A stretch of 64,000 nt of DNA, from assembly GCA_019359615.1 (NCBI GenBank), contig JAHHHA010000015.1:62001-126000 (forward strand), given 5' to 3'. Every line of letters starts with the position of its first letter. The stretch's first letter is position 1. The DNA comes from Cyanosarcina radialis HA8281-LM2 (GTDB lineage Bacteria > Cyanobacteriota > Cyanobacteriia > Cyanobacteriales > CCAP-1448). Made by a program: the position numbers and the translations under genes. Of the stretch, positions 18,125-26,327 are shown piece by piece. The notes beneath the pieces are model-generated. The model saw nothing but the letters and a program-made list of their open reading frames with translations, searched no databases and was not told the DNA's origin.

Positions 18125-19204
18125 TTACTGCCCGAAAATAGCATTGCCCGATTCGGCATTGAACCAGTGAATATCTTGAGGAGGTAATACTAACGATATT
18201 TCTTCCTCGCTCCAGTTTTGGTTTGTAGGTAACAAAGCCCGCAGGGTGAAGGGTTGAAAATCAGAACTGTTAATCTCCACGCTGGCTAAGTTGTGCATCC
18301 CTAAATTTTCCACCAAATACACTCGCCCCCTTACTGCCACTTCATCACTCGATCGCGCCAAGCGGACGTTTTCTGGACGGATACCCAATACGATTCGATC
18401 GGGCAGGGTTGGCATTTCTGGCAGCGGAATTTTGGCTTCGCCCAGTAAGGCAGAACGCCCCTGACAGTTTAGAGTCAGCAAATTCATTTGGGGACTGCCC
18501 ACAAATTGGGCGACAAATAAATTAGCGGGATGGTTGTAAATGCGATCGGGCGGATCGAGTTGCTGGACGTAGCCATCGTTGAGGACGGCAACTTTAGTCG
18601 AAAGGGTCATCGCTTCCGTCTGATCGTGAGTGACGTAAACTACTGGGACATTCTGAGTAGCAAATATTTGTTTGATTTCGCCGCGAACTCGTTCCCGCAG
18701 TAGTGCGTCTAGGTTGCTTAACGGTTCGTCTAGCAAGTACGCTCGAGCGCGACGCACCAAGGCCCGGCCGACTGCCACCCGCTGGCGCTGTCCCCCAGAA
18801 AGTTGTCCTGGTTTGCGGCGCATTAAATCTGCTAATCCTAAAAGTCCTGCGACTTGAGAAACTCGCTCTTTAATTTCGGCACTGGGCATTTTTTTCAGCT
18901 TCAGCCCAGAGGCGAGATTTTCGTAAACTGTCATGTGGGGATACAGAGCATAGCTTTGAAACACCATCGCCATTTGCCGATCGCCTGGTCGTTTAAAGGT
19001 AATATTTTCCTTACCTAAAAGAATCCGGCCGCTAGTTGGCGTTTCTAGTCCAGCAATCAAGCGCAGAGTCGTCGATTTGCCGCAACCAGAAGGTCCCAGT
19101 AAAGTCAGAAATTCTCCGTCTTCGACGCTTAAGCTAATATCTTTGACGGGGGTAACTTTAGGACTGTAGCTTTTCTCTAGTCTGTTCAGTTCTAGTCTAG
19201 CCAT
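18125..19204 (-). CDS. ABC transporter ATPase, MalK/UgpC type
   Basis: 359 residues. Walker A GPSGCGKST at about 37-45, Q loop VFQSYALYPHMTV, signature LSGGQ at 135-139 and Walker B AYLLDEPLSNLDAL at about 155-168. A C-terminal TOBE/regulatory extension (about 235-350) contains IVLGIRPENVRL. This is the architecture of the ATPase for carbohydrate or glycerol-phosphate importers (MalK, UgpC, MsmK). No permease or binding protein is nearby; the only coupled gene is the short-chain dehydrogenase. It may be a shared ATPase serving importers elsewhere in the genome, as known for MsmK; this is inference. Confidence 0.93.
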   Translation of the reverse strand: MARLELNRLEKSYSPKVTPVKDISLSVEDGEFLTLLGPSGCGKSTTLRLIAGLETPTSGRILLGKENITFKRPGDRQMAMVFQSYALYPHMTVYENLASGLKLKKMPSAEIKERVSQVAGLLGLADLMRRKPGQLSGGQRQRVAVGRALVRRARAYLLDEPLSNLDALLRERVRGEIKQIFATQNVPVVYVTHDQTEAMTLSTKVAVLNDGYVQQLDPPDRIYNHPANLFVAQFVGSPQMNLLTLNCQGRSALLGEAKIPLPEMPTLPDRIVLGIRPENVRLARSSDEVAVRGRVYLVENLGMHNLASVEINSSDFQPFTLRALLPTNQNWSEEEISLVLPPQDIHWFNAESGNAIFGQ

Positions 19205-19614
19205 GGGAGGAATAGGGGGAGTGCTTACAAGGGGATGATTTTAAATTTATCTGACAGTATGGTAAACCACTGGCAGATTCATCAGCTTCAGATTGTCCGC
19301 TGACACTGACTAACCCCATAGTAGCGACAGCAATCGCCAGCCAGAGACGCTTAGCTCTTTCGACGGTGCCACTACAATTGTCTGTTGATTTTATCCTTAG
19401 ATAAGCTGACAGCAGCCAGAAGGAAGGGGAAAATTAAAAACATTCTTGCTTCTAGCAGTCTTCAGATCCTTTTGCCGCTAAAATGACCTACTGCGGTAGT
19501 TGAGGAGATGAAGCCGGAAAGACAATTTTTTGCTTCCTTGCTACCAGGCGTAGCACTGTTACGTCTTTTGCATTTCCCTAACCTCCCCTGCTGTTATCAA
19601 CTTACCTGCCAATC
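19205..19614. other. intergenic region between divergent ABC ATPase and serA
   Basis: 410 bases. No credible gene, RNA or repeat is seen. As the two flanking genes diverge, both promoters should lie here, but no convincing -35/-10 pair can be pointed out by eye. Confidence 0.6.
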
Positions 19615-21195
19615 ATGTCTAAGGTTATTGTTTGCGATCCGATCGATCGAGCCGGAATAGAAATCCTGTCTCAAGTCGCCCAAGTAGATGTCAATACCGG
19701 GCTACCAGCTGAAGAATTGGTGCGAATTATCCCCGAATACGACGCGATGATGATTCGCTCGGAAACCCGCGTCACCAAGGAAATTATTGAGGCGGCTAAG
19801 CAGTTAAAAATTATCGGACGCGCTGGCGTGGGCGTAGATAACGTCGATGTGCCAGCAGCTACTCGCCAAGGAATTGTCGTAGTTAACTCCCCCGAAGGCA
19901 ATACGATCGCGGCAGCCGAACACGCAGTGGCGATGATGCTCTCTCTCTCTCGCCACATCCCCGAAGCCAACCAATCGGTGAAAAATAATCAGTGGGATCG
20001 GAAGAAATTCGTGGGAGCAGAGGTCTATAAAAAAACTCTAGGCGTAGTGGGTTTGGGCAAAATCGGGTTTCACGTCGCCACCGTAGCTAAAGCCATGGGG
20101 ATGAAATTGCTGGCCTACGACCCATTTATCTCTACCGAACGGGCAGAACAGCTAGGTTGCCGCTTGGTCGATCTAGATTGGCTGTTCCGGGAATCGGACT
20201 ATATCAGCCTCCACGTCCCCAAAACTCCAGAAACCGCTCGGTTGATTAATGCTGAAGCCCTCGCCAAAATGAAACCCACGGTGCGGATCGTCAATTGCGC
20301 CCGTGGCGGCATTATCGACGAAGAAGCCATAGCCGAGGCTTTGCAACAAGGCAAAATTGCTGGGGCGGCTTTGGACGTATTTGAAAAAGAACCGCTAGGA
20401 GAGTCGCCCTTGCGATCGTTTGGCAAAGAAGTCATCCTCACTCCTCACTTGGGCGCTTCCACCGCTGAAGCTCAAGTCAACGTCGCCATTGATGTGGCCG
20501 AGCAAATCCGCGATGTCCTCTTAGGCTTGCCCGCCCGTTCTGCCGTCAACATTCCCGGACTCTACCCCGATGCGATCGAAAAGCTCAAACCTTACCTGCA
20601 ACTAGCAGAAATCTTGGGCAATATGGTCGGTCAGTTATCGGGCAAGCGAGTTGACTATCTCAACGTCCGCTTGCAAGGAGATCTGGCCGATAACGATAGC
20701 AAGCCAGTAGTGATCGCCGCCCTCAAAGGTTTGCTGTCTCCAGCCCTGCGAGAGCGGGTAAATTACGTCAACGCCAGCATCGAAGCTAAAGAGCGGGGCA
20801 TTCACGTAGTTGAAACCAGAGATGCTTCAATTCGAGACTATTCTGGCTCGCTGCACCTATCGGCTAAAGGTTCGTTAGGAGAGCATTCGGTAACGGGCGC
20901 TTTACTGGGAGGCGAAGAAATTCGCATCACCAGCATCGATGATTTCCCCATTAGCGTCGCCCCTACCCAAAATATGCTGCTCACCCTCCACCGAGATATG
21001 CCGGGGATTATTGGCAAAATTGGTTCCTTGCTGGGCAGCTACAGCGTCAACATTGCCAGCATGCAGGTGGGACGCAAAATCATCCGGGGAGAAGCAGTAA
21101 TGGTGCTGAGCCTAGACGACCCTTTACCAGAAGGAATTTTAGACGAGATTACTAAAGTCTCTGGCATTAGGGATGCTTACGCGATCGCTCTATAA
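19615..21195 (+). CDS. serA: D-3-phosphoglycerate dehydrogenase
   Basis: 526 residues, the long form. Catalyses the first step of phosphorylated serine synthesis, oxidising 3-phosphoglycerate with NAD. The N-terminal substrate and NAD domains carry VGLGKIGFHVA (about 144-154), NCARGGIID (catalytic Arg), FEKEPL (Glu) and LTPHLGAST (catalytic His). The middle ASB domain (about 320-450) and C-terminal ACT domain (about 452-525, MLLTLHRDMPGIIGKIGSLLG) follow; ACT usually carries feedback control by serine. The ATG used matches the family start (SKVIVCDPID). Confidence 0.96.
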   Translation: MSKVIVCDPIDRAGIEILSQVAQVDVNTGLPAEELVRIIPEYDAMMIRSETRVTKEIIEAAKQLKIIGRAGVGVDNVDVPAATRQGIVVVNSPEGNTIAAAEHAVAMMLSLSRHIPEANQSVKNNQWDRKKFVGAEVYKKTLGVVGLGKIGFHVATVAKAMGMKLLAYDPFISTERAEQLGCRLVDLDWLFRESDYISLHVPKTPETARLINAEALAKMKPTVRIVNCARGGIIDEEAIAEALQQGKIAGAALDVFEKEPLGESPLRSFGKEVILTPHLGASTAEAQVNVAIDVAEQIRDVLLGLPARSAVNIPGLYPDAIEKLKPYLQLAEILGNMVGQLSGKRVDYLNVRLQGDLADNDSKPVVIAALKGLLSPALRERVNYVNASIEAKERGIHVVETRDASIRDYSGSLHLSAKGSLGEHSVTGALLGGEEIRITSIDDFPISVAPTQNMLLTLHRDMPGIIGKIGSLLGSYSVNIASMQVGRKIIRGEAVMVLSLDDPLPEGILDEITKVSGIRDAYAIAL

Positions 21196-21278
21196 GCCTC
21201 CAATAACTCTTGTCAGGTAGCCATCTTGCCTGCCTTGGAGTTGAGTTATGAGAGATGTTAAGCACGGGTTGCCTCTGC

Positions 21279-21296
21279 CGCGCTCGATCGAGCGCG
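21279..21296. other. 18-bp perfect palindrome between convergent genes
   Basis: CGCGCTCGATCGAGCGCG is perfectly self-complementary and sits in the 117-base gap where serA and the first oxidase gene converge. It has no T run, so it is not a standard terminator. It contains the CGATCG core so common in this genome. Confidence 0.5.
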
Positions 21297-21312
21297 ACGA
21301 AGCCTATACTCG

Positions 21313-23397
21313 TTATGATGCGGGCACCGAAACTCTCCACTGCTGAGAGAAAGCAGTGCTGCAAGTCGATTGAACGATTCCTGCCCCTTGAGCGGTGGAA
21401 CCACCAGATACGTCAAAGCATTTGTTGCTGTGAACTGCTACTATCTTGTACTGACCGCCACCGATCGATTGCAAGCGGAACTGCCGAAAAGTGTCGTTAT
21501 TACAAATATTTTGAATCAGTTGGGCCCCATCCCTAGTATCTCCGTATTGGACGGCTAAACATTTGTTGGTGCTAACATTGACGATGTTATAAGCGTTGGT
21601 TGTCCCAGCTACTAGCTGGAACCGGAAATTCTGAACGTTGCTGTTGTTGCACGGTGACTGCTGAAGCTGTAGCCCATTGGTTAACTGCCCTCCAGGCACA
21701 TTCAAACAGAAGTTGCTGTGCCGCACTACCGCTCTGGAGATAAAAGAAGTGGTGGCACTACGGGTTTGCACCTGCACCATCGATGCCACTGAGGGCACGC
21801 CGCTGCTGAGAATAAACAGCATATAGTAGCCCGGTGGTGCAATGTTAGCGTTAGCTGGGGCAGTAGCGTTAACCTGTCCGCTGGTGGTAGTAAAACTCAA
21901 GGGAATGAAGCGTTGACCTTGATCTTGGCTGTGAGTAGGTGCGCCCAAACGAATCATCGATACCTTGCTAATGGCAGATCCATTTGGGGTGTTAATTATC
22001 AAGGGTTGATTGTAATTGACGGTAGTAGGGGCAGTAGTAATGGTGGGGCGCGTAGCTAGCTGCCCGGAACCACCCGGTCTGAAGAGATAAGGTGGCGAGA
22101 AGACCTCGATATCTTTGCGTAAATAACCTGCGGTTTTGCAAGCACCGCAGATCCCACCGCCGCCCGTCATCACCCGACCGTCTGGCAGCAGCATGGCCAC
22201 AGAATGGTATTGGCGGGCAACTTGGGCGCTGGCCAGTTCCCGCCAGGTACCCGTGGTGGGATTCCATACCTCGGCCGCGTATGCCGCAGCATTGAGATCG
22301 ACTAATGAGTTGTAGCTGGTCAAACCGCCCGTAGCTAGGACGGTACCATCTGGCAGCACGGTGAGATTGTGTTGCCGACGACCGTAAATCATGTTAGAGG
22401 TATTAGAAACTACTGGAGTACCGCTCGTAGCGTCAATCAGGCGAGCGCTCTTGCTGGCTAGAGTTCCAGCAGGACCCCCTCCTGTAATTAAAAACTTGCC
22501 GATATCATACATGGCGTAACTGGCGTAGTAGCGATAGATGTTGTCTCGATCGCCAAATACTTGCCACGCACCAGTACCCGCTGTCGTCAGCGCTCGCATT
22601 CCTTTATCTGGCCCGATATACAACACTCTGCCATCGACATTAGTTTGAATGAAGGGATACAACCTGGACGGCTCGGGCTGGGCAAAGACGGCATTAGTTA
22701 ACCGGCGGATGATGTTATTGGTTTGGTAGACTTCGTGGGTACTAGTTCCGCCCCCCATGATGAATATTTCACTATTGGGCAAAGCTGCTAGCGAAGGATA
22801 CCAGCGCTCAAATGCCATATCCGGTCCCCGCGACCAAGTATTGGTGCTGGAGTTGAAGAAATGAGTTTGGCGAATACCTGCTTGATTAGCATTTTTGTTA
22901 CCGCCAGCCACGAATAATTTGCCGTCTGCTAGGTGAACGAAGCCAGCACAAAAGAGGTTGTAACCGCTAACAGGTTTGTCTGTGAAGGTGTTGGTAATCG
23001 GATTCCACACGGCAGCGCGGGTGGAATTGTGGACGGGGTAACTCCCGACTGGTAGATCTCCTACCGAATCCCACATCAACACGTTGCCGTTAGGTAGTAG
23101 GGCGCTGGCAATCGGCACGAGAGGAGCATTAATAATAGACGACCACTGCCCGATCTGGTCTGGAGGACCCTGCACTAAGGATATGACTTTAGAATTCGGA
23201 TCGTAACGACGCAAGCCCGCTTTCGGATCGGCTGTCGCTTCTAACTTTTTCATCCCCATGCTGGCCAGCCTGCCTTCTTGTCCGTCGCCGTGCTCATGTC
23301 CTCCATCATGGGCTGGTGTTGGGCTAGCGACTGCGATCGCTAAAGCTATTCCTAGCACGATCCTACTGCCGATCGCCGGAATACCATCTATGTTCAT
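21313..23397 (-). CDS. secreted copper-radical oxidase (galactose/glyoxal oxidase-like) with ricin-type lectin domain, copy A
   Basis: 694 residues. Signal peptide 1-29 (hydrophobic core IVLGIALAIAVA, cleavage near SPTPAHD), then a His-rich HDGGHEHGDGQEG. Residues about 85-430 are a kelch-type propeller (repeats of VLPDGTVLATGG type) and about 440-545 an Early-set domain (FSPPYLF ... APPGYYMLFIL). The copper-radical (AA5) residues all seem present: Cys150 in NLFCAG and Tyr200 in ERWYPS for the thioether pair, axial Tyr397-His398 in QYHS and His489 in APTHSQDQGQR. Residues 552-694 are a ricin B-type lectin with Q-x-F/W repeats (QNFRF, RQFRL, QQWRV). Expected to oxidise an alcohol or aldehyde and release H2O2 outside the cell, docked on a glycan; the substrate is unknown. 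Its C-terminal domain differs from B and C, while its N-terminus matches B. Confidence 0.87.
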   Translation of the reverse strand: MNIDGIPAIGSRIVLGIALAIAVASPTPAHDGGHEHGDGQEGRLASMGMKKLEATADPKAGLRRYDPNSKVISLVQGPPDQIGQWSSIINAPLVPIASALLPNGNVLMWDSVGDLPVGSYPVHNSTRAAVWNPITNTFTDKPVSGYNLFCAGFVHLADGKLFVAGGNKNANQAGIRQTHFFNSSTNTWSRGPDMAFERWYPSLAALPNSEIFIMGGGTSTHEVYQTNNIIRRLTNAVFAQPEPSRLYPFIQTNVDGRVLYIGPDKGMRALTTAGTGAWQVFGDRDNIYRYYASYAMYDIGKFLITGGGPAGTLASKSARLIDATSGTPVVSNTSNMIYGRRQHNLTVLPDGTVLATGGLTSYNSLVDLNAAAYAAEVWNPTTGTWRELASAQVARQYHSVAMLLPDGRVMTGGGGICGACKTAGYLRKDIEVFSPPYLFRPGGSGQLATRPTITTAPTTVNYNQPLIINTPNGSAISKVSMIRLGAPTHSQDQGQRFIPLSFTTTSGQVNATAPANANIAPPGYYMLFILSSGVPSVASMVQVQTRSATTSFISRAVVRHSNFCLNVPGGQLTNGLQLQQSPCNNSNVQNFRFQLVAGTTNAYNIVNVSTNKCLAVQYGDTRDGAQLIQNICNNDTFRQFRLQSIGGGQYKIVAVHSNKCFDVSGGSTAQGAGIVQSTCSTAFSQQWRVSVPAS

Positions 23398-24094
23398 GTT
23401 TCCTCTACATAAATAATTAAAGGGTGGGTGCGTCAGTTGTGGCTTGATTCCTGAAACGGCTAATCTTAACTAGTATCCCATATGTTTTTATTCATATCTA
23501 AATCGATTGGTTAAAGAACTTGATAATTATATAAAAACCAAAAGAGGGTTACGGAATTGTAATTCTCCATTGGTGATTGGGGTTGGTGTTGCAAGTCCAC
23601 TGAACGATCTTGGCTCCATCACCTGTAGCGGTCGGACCACCACCGACGACAGCACATTTGTTGCTGTGAACCGCTACCAACCTGTAGTAGCTATCGCCCA
23701 TCGACTCTAGGCGGAACTGCTGGTTGGTGCTACCGCCGCAAGTGCTCTGAAGTATTTTTGCCCCGTCGCTGAGAGCAGCACCTTGAACGACTAAGCATTT
23801 ATTGCTGTTGACATTGACGAGGTTATAAGTGTTAGTCGTCCCCGCTATCGGTCGGAATTGGAAATTCTGGGAATTACCGCCGTTGCACGACCACTGCTGA
23901 AGTTGTACCCCATCGACTAACTGGGCGTTTGGCACGTCCAAACAGCGATTGCTGTGCCGAGCTACGGCCGTGGAAACAAAGCTGTTACCTGTAGGGCTGC
24001 TACTTTGCACCTGTACCATCGATGCCACCGAGGGCACGCCGCTGCTGTTGAGGATAAACAGCATATAGTAGCCTGGTGGTGCGATGTTAGCGTT
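23168..24094. repeat. 927-bp direct repeat, left copy
   Basis: Bases 23168-24094 match 25401-26327 at a constant offset of 2,233 bases. I saw no mismatch in the parts compared; the first differences are at 23167 (A against C) and 24095 (A against G). The repeat spans the N-terminal 76 codons of copy A, its upstream region and the lectin domain of copy B. Confidence 0.85.
23480..23497. promoter_or_regulatory. conserved inverted repeat upstream of oxidase copy A
   Basis: ATATG-TTTTTATT-CATAT, 83 bases before the start codon. The same element lies before copy B, and a similar one (TATGC-TTTTATTT-GCATA) before copy C. It could be an operator, but A and B are identical only because of the duplication. 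Confidence 0.4.
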
Positions 24095-25630
24095 AGCTGG
24101 GGCAGTAGCGTTAACCTGTCCGCTGGTGGTAGTAAAACTCAAGGGAATATAGCGTTGACCTTGATCTTGTCCGTGGGTAGGCGCTCCCAAACGAATCATC
24201 GATACCTTGCTAATGGCAGATCCATTTGGGGTGTTAATCGTCAACGGCTGATTGTAATTGACGGTAGTAGGGGCAGTAGTAATGGTGGGGCGCGTAGCTA
24301 GCTGCCCGGAACCACCCGGTCTGAAGAGATAAGGTGGCGAGAAGATCTCGATATCTTTGCGTAAATAACCTGCGGTTTTGCAAGCAGCACAGATCCCACC
24401 GCCGCCCGTCATCACCCGACCGTCTGGCAGCAGCATGGCCACAGAATGGTATTGGCGGGTAACTTGGGCGCTGGCCAGTTCTCGCCAAGTGCCAGTGGCA
24501 GGATTCCACACTTCAGCCGCGTATACTCCAGCCTTGAGATCGACTACTGAGGCATTACTTCTCAAACCGCCCGTAGCTAGGACGGTACCATCTGGCAGCA
24601 CGGTGAGATTGTGTTGCCGACGACCGTAAATCATGTTAGAGGTATTAGAAACTACTGGAGTACCGCTCGTAGCGTTAATCAGGCGGGCGTTCTTGCTGGC
24701 TGGGGTTCCAGCGGGACTGCCTCCTGTGACTATAAATTTGCCGATATCATACATGGCGTAACTGCCATAGTAGCGATAGATGTTGTCTCGATCGCCAAAT
24801 ACTTGCCACGCACCAGTACCCGCTGTCGTCAGCGCTCGCATTCCTTTATCTGGCCCGATATACAACACTCTGCCATCGACATTAGTTTGAATGAAGGGAT
24901 ACAACCTGGGTTGGGGAAAAACGGCATTGGTTAACTCGCGGATGATGTTATTAGTTTGGTAGACTTCGTGGATGCTAGGTCCGCCTCCCACGATCGCCTG
25001 CTCCCCATTGGGTAATGCTGCCAATGACGGATACCAACGCGCGTATTTCATGTTTGGTCCCAGCGACCAACTATTGGTGTTGAAGTCGAAAAAATGAGTC
25101 TGTTTAATGCCTGCCGAACTGGCATCCTTGTTACCGCCAGCGACTAATAACTTGCCGTCTGCTAGGTGAACGAAGCCAGCACAAAAGAGGTTGTAACCGC
25201 TAACAGGTTTGTCTGTGAAGGTGTTGGTAATCGGATTCCACACGGCAGCGCGGGTGGAATTGTGGACGGGGTACTCATTAACTGGTCGATCCTCTACCGA
25301 ATCCCACATCAACACGTTGCCGTTAGGTAACAAGGCAGTGAAGATGGGCACCAGGGGCGCATTGATAATCGGCGACCACTGCCCGATCTGGTCTGGAGGC
25401 CCCTGCACTAAGGATATGACTTTAGAATTCGGATCGTAACGACGCAAGCCCGCTTTCGGATCGGCTGTCGCTTCTAACTTTTTCATCCCCATGCTGGCCA
25501 GCCTGCCTTCTTGTCCGTCGCCGTGCTCATGTCCTCCATCATGGGCTGGTGTTGGGCTAGCGACTGCGATCGCTAAAGCTATTCCTAGCACGATCCTACT
25601 GCCGATCGCCGGAATACCATCTATGTTCAT
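23549..25630 (-). CDS. secreted copper-radical oxidase with ricin-type lectin domain, copy B
   Basis: 693 residues, same layout as copy A: signal peptide, His-rich segment, kelch propeller, Early-set domain and C-terminal ricin-type lectin (from about 550). Active-site residues are kept: Cys150 in LFCAG, Tyr200 in ARWYPS, Tyr394-His395 in QYHS, and His486 in APTHGQDQGQR. The first 85 residues are identical to copy A and the last roughly 180 identical to copy C, with different sequence between, so B is a mosaic or the product of a recent duplication. The 151-base spacer before it is also identical to that before copy A. Substrate unknown. Confidence 0.87.
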   Translation of the reverse strand: MNIDGIPAIGSRIVLGIALAIAVASPTPAHDGGHEHGDGQEGRLASMGMKKLEATADPKAGLRRYDPNSKVISLVQGPPDQIGQWSPIINAPLVPIFTALLPNGNVLMWDSVEDRPVNEYPVHNSTRAAVWNPITNTFTDKPVSGYNLFCAGFVHLADGKLLVAGGNKDASSAGIKQTHFFDFNTNSWSLGPNMKYARWYPSLAALPNGEQAIVGGGPSIHEVYQTNNIIRELTNAVFPQPRLYPFIQTNVDGRVLYIGPDKGMRALTTAGTGAWQVFGDRDNIYRYYGSYAMYDIGKFIVTGGSPAGTPASKNARLINATSGTPVVSNTSNMIYGRRQHNLTVLPDGTVLATGGLRSNASVVDLKAGVYAAEVWNPATGTWRELASAQVTRQYHSVAMLLPDGRVMTGGGGICAACKTAGYLRKDIEIFSPPYLFRPGGSGQLATRPTITTAPTTVNYNQPLTINTPNGSAISKVSMIRLGAPTHGQDQGQRYIPLSFTTTSGQVNATAPANANIAPPGYYMLFILNSSGVPSVASMVQVQSSSPTGNSFVSTAVARHSNRCLDVPNAQLVDGVQLQQWSCNGGNSQNFQFRPIAGTTNTYNLVNVNSNKCLVVQGAALSDGAKILQSTCGGSTNQQFRLESMGDSYYRLVAVHSNKCAVVGGGPTATGDGAKIVQWTCNTNPNHQWRITIP

Positions 25631-26327
25631 GTTTCCTCTACATAAATAATTAAAGGGTGGGTGCGTCAGTTGTGGCTTGATTCCTGAAACGGCTAATCTT
25701 AACTAGTATCCCATATGTTTTTATTCATATCTAAATCGATTGGTTAAAGAACTTGATAATTATATAAAAACCAAAAGAGGGTTACGGAATTGTAATTCTC
25801 CATTGGTGATTGGGGTTGGTGTTGCAAGTCCACTGAACGATCTTGGCTCCATCACCTGTAGCGGTCGGACCACCACCGACGACAGCACATTTGTTGCTGT
25901 GAACCGCTACCAACCTGTAGTAGCTATCGCCCATCGACTCTAGGCGGAACTGCTGGTTGGTGCTACCGCCGCAAGTGCTCTGAAGTATTTTTGCCCCGTC
26001 GCTGAGAGCAGCACCTTGAACGACTAAGCATTTATTGCTGTTGACATTGACGAGGTTATAAGTGTTAGTCGTCCCCGCTATCGGTCGGAATTGGAAATTC
26101 TGGGAATTACCGCCGTTGCACGACCACTGCTGAAGTTGTACCCCATCGACTAACTGGGCGTTTGGCACGTCCAAACAGCGATTGCTGTGCCGAGCTACGG
26201 CCGTGGAAACAAAGCTGTTACCTGTAGGGCTGCTACTTTGCACCTGTACCATCGATGCCACCGAGGGCACGCCGCTGCTGTTGAGGATAAACAGCATATA
26301 GTAGCCTGGTGGTGCGATGTTAGCGTT
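25401..26327. repeat. 927-bp direct repeat, right copy
   Basis: Second copy of the direct repeat starting at 23168. It covers the N-terminal codons of copy B, its upstream region (25631-25781) and the lectin domain of copy C. Confidence 0.85.
25713..25730. promoter_or_regulatory. conserved inverted repeat upstream of oxidase copy B
   Basis: Identical to the ATATG-N8-CATAT element before copy A, at the same distance (83 bases) from the start codon, inside the duplicated segment. Confidence 0.4.

Noticed and set aside
21279..21296. Palindrome as an intrinsic terminator or attachment site
   Set aside because: There is no T run and no integrase or duplicated flank; it is listed only as a palindrome.
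24234..24509. Frames antisense or out of phase inside the oxidase genes (also 21992-22267, 26788-27465)
   Set aside because: They recur in each copy because the genes are paralogous; they have no independent start signals or domain patterns.
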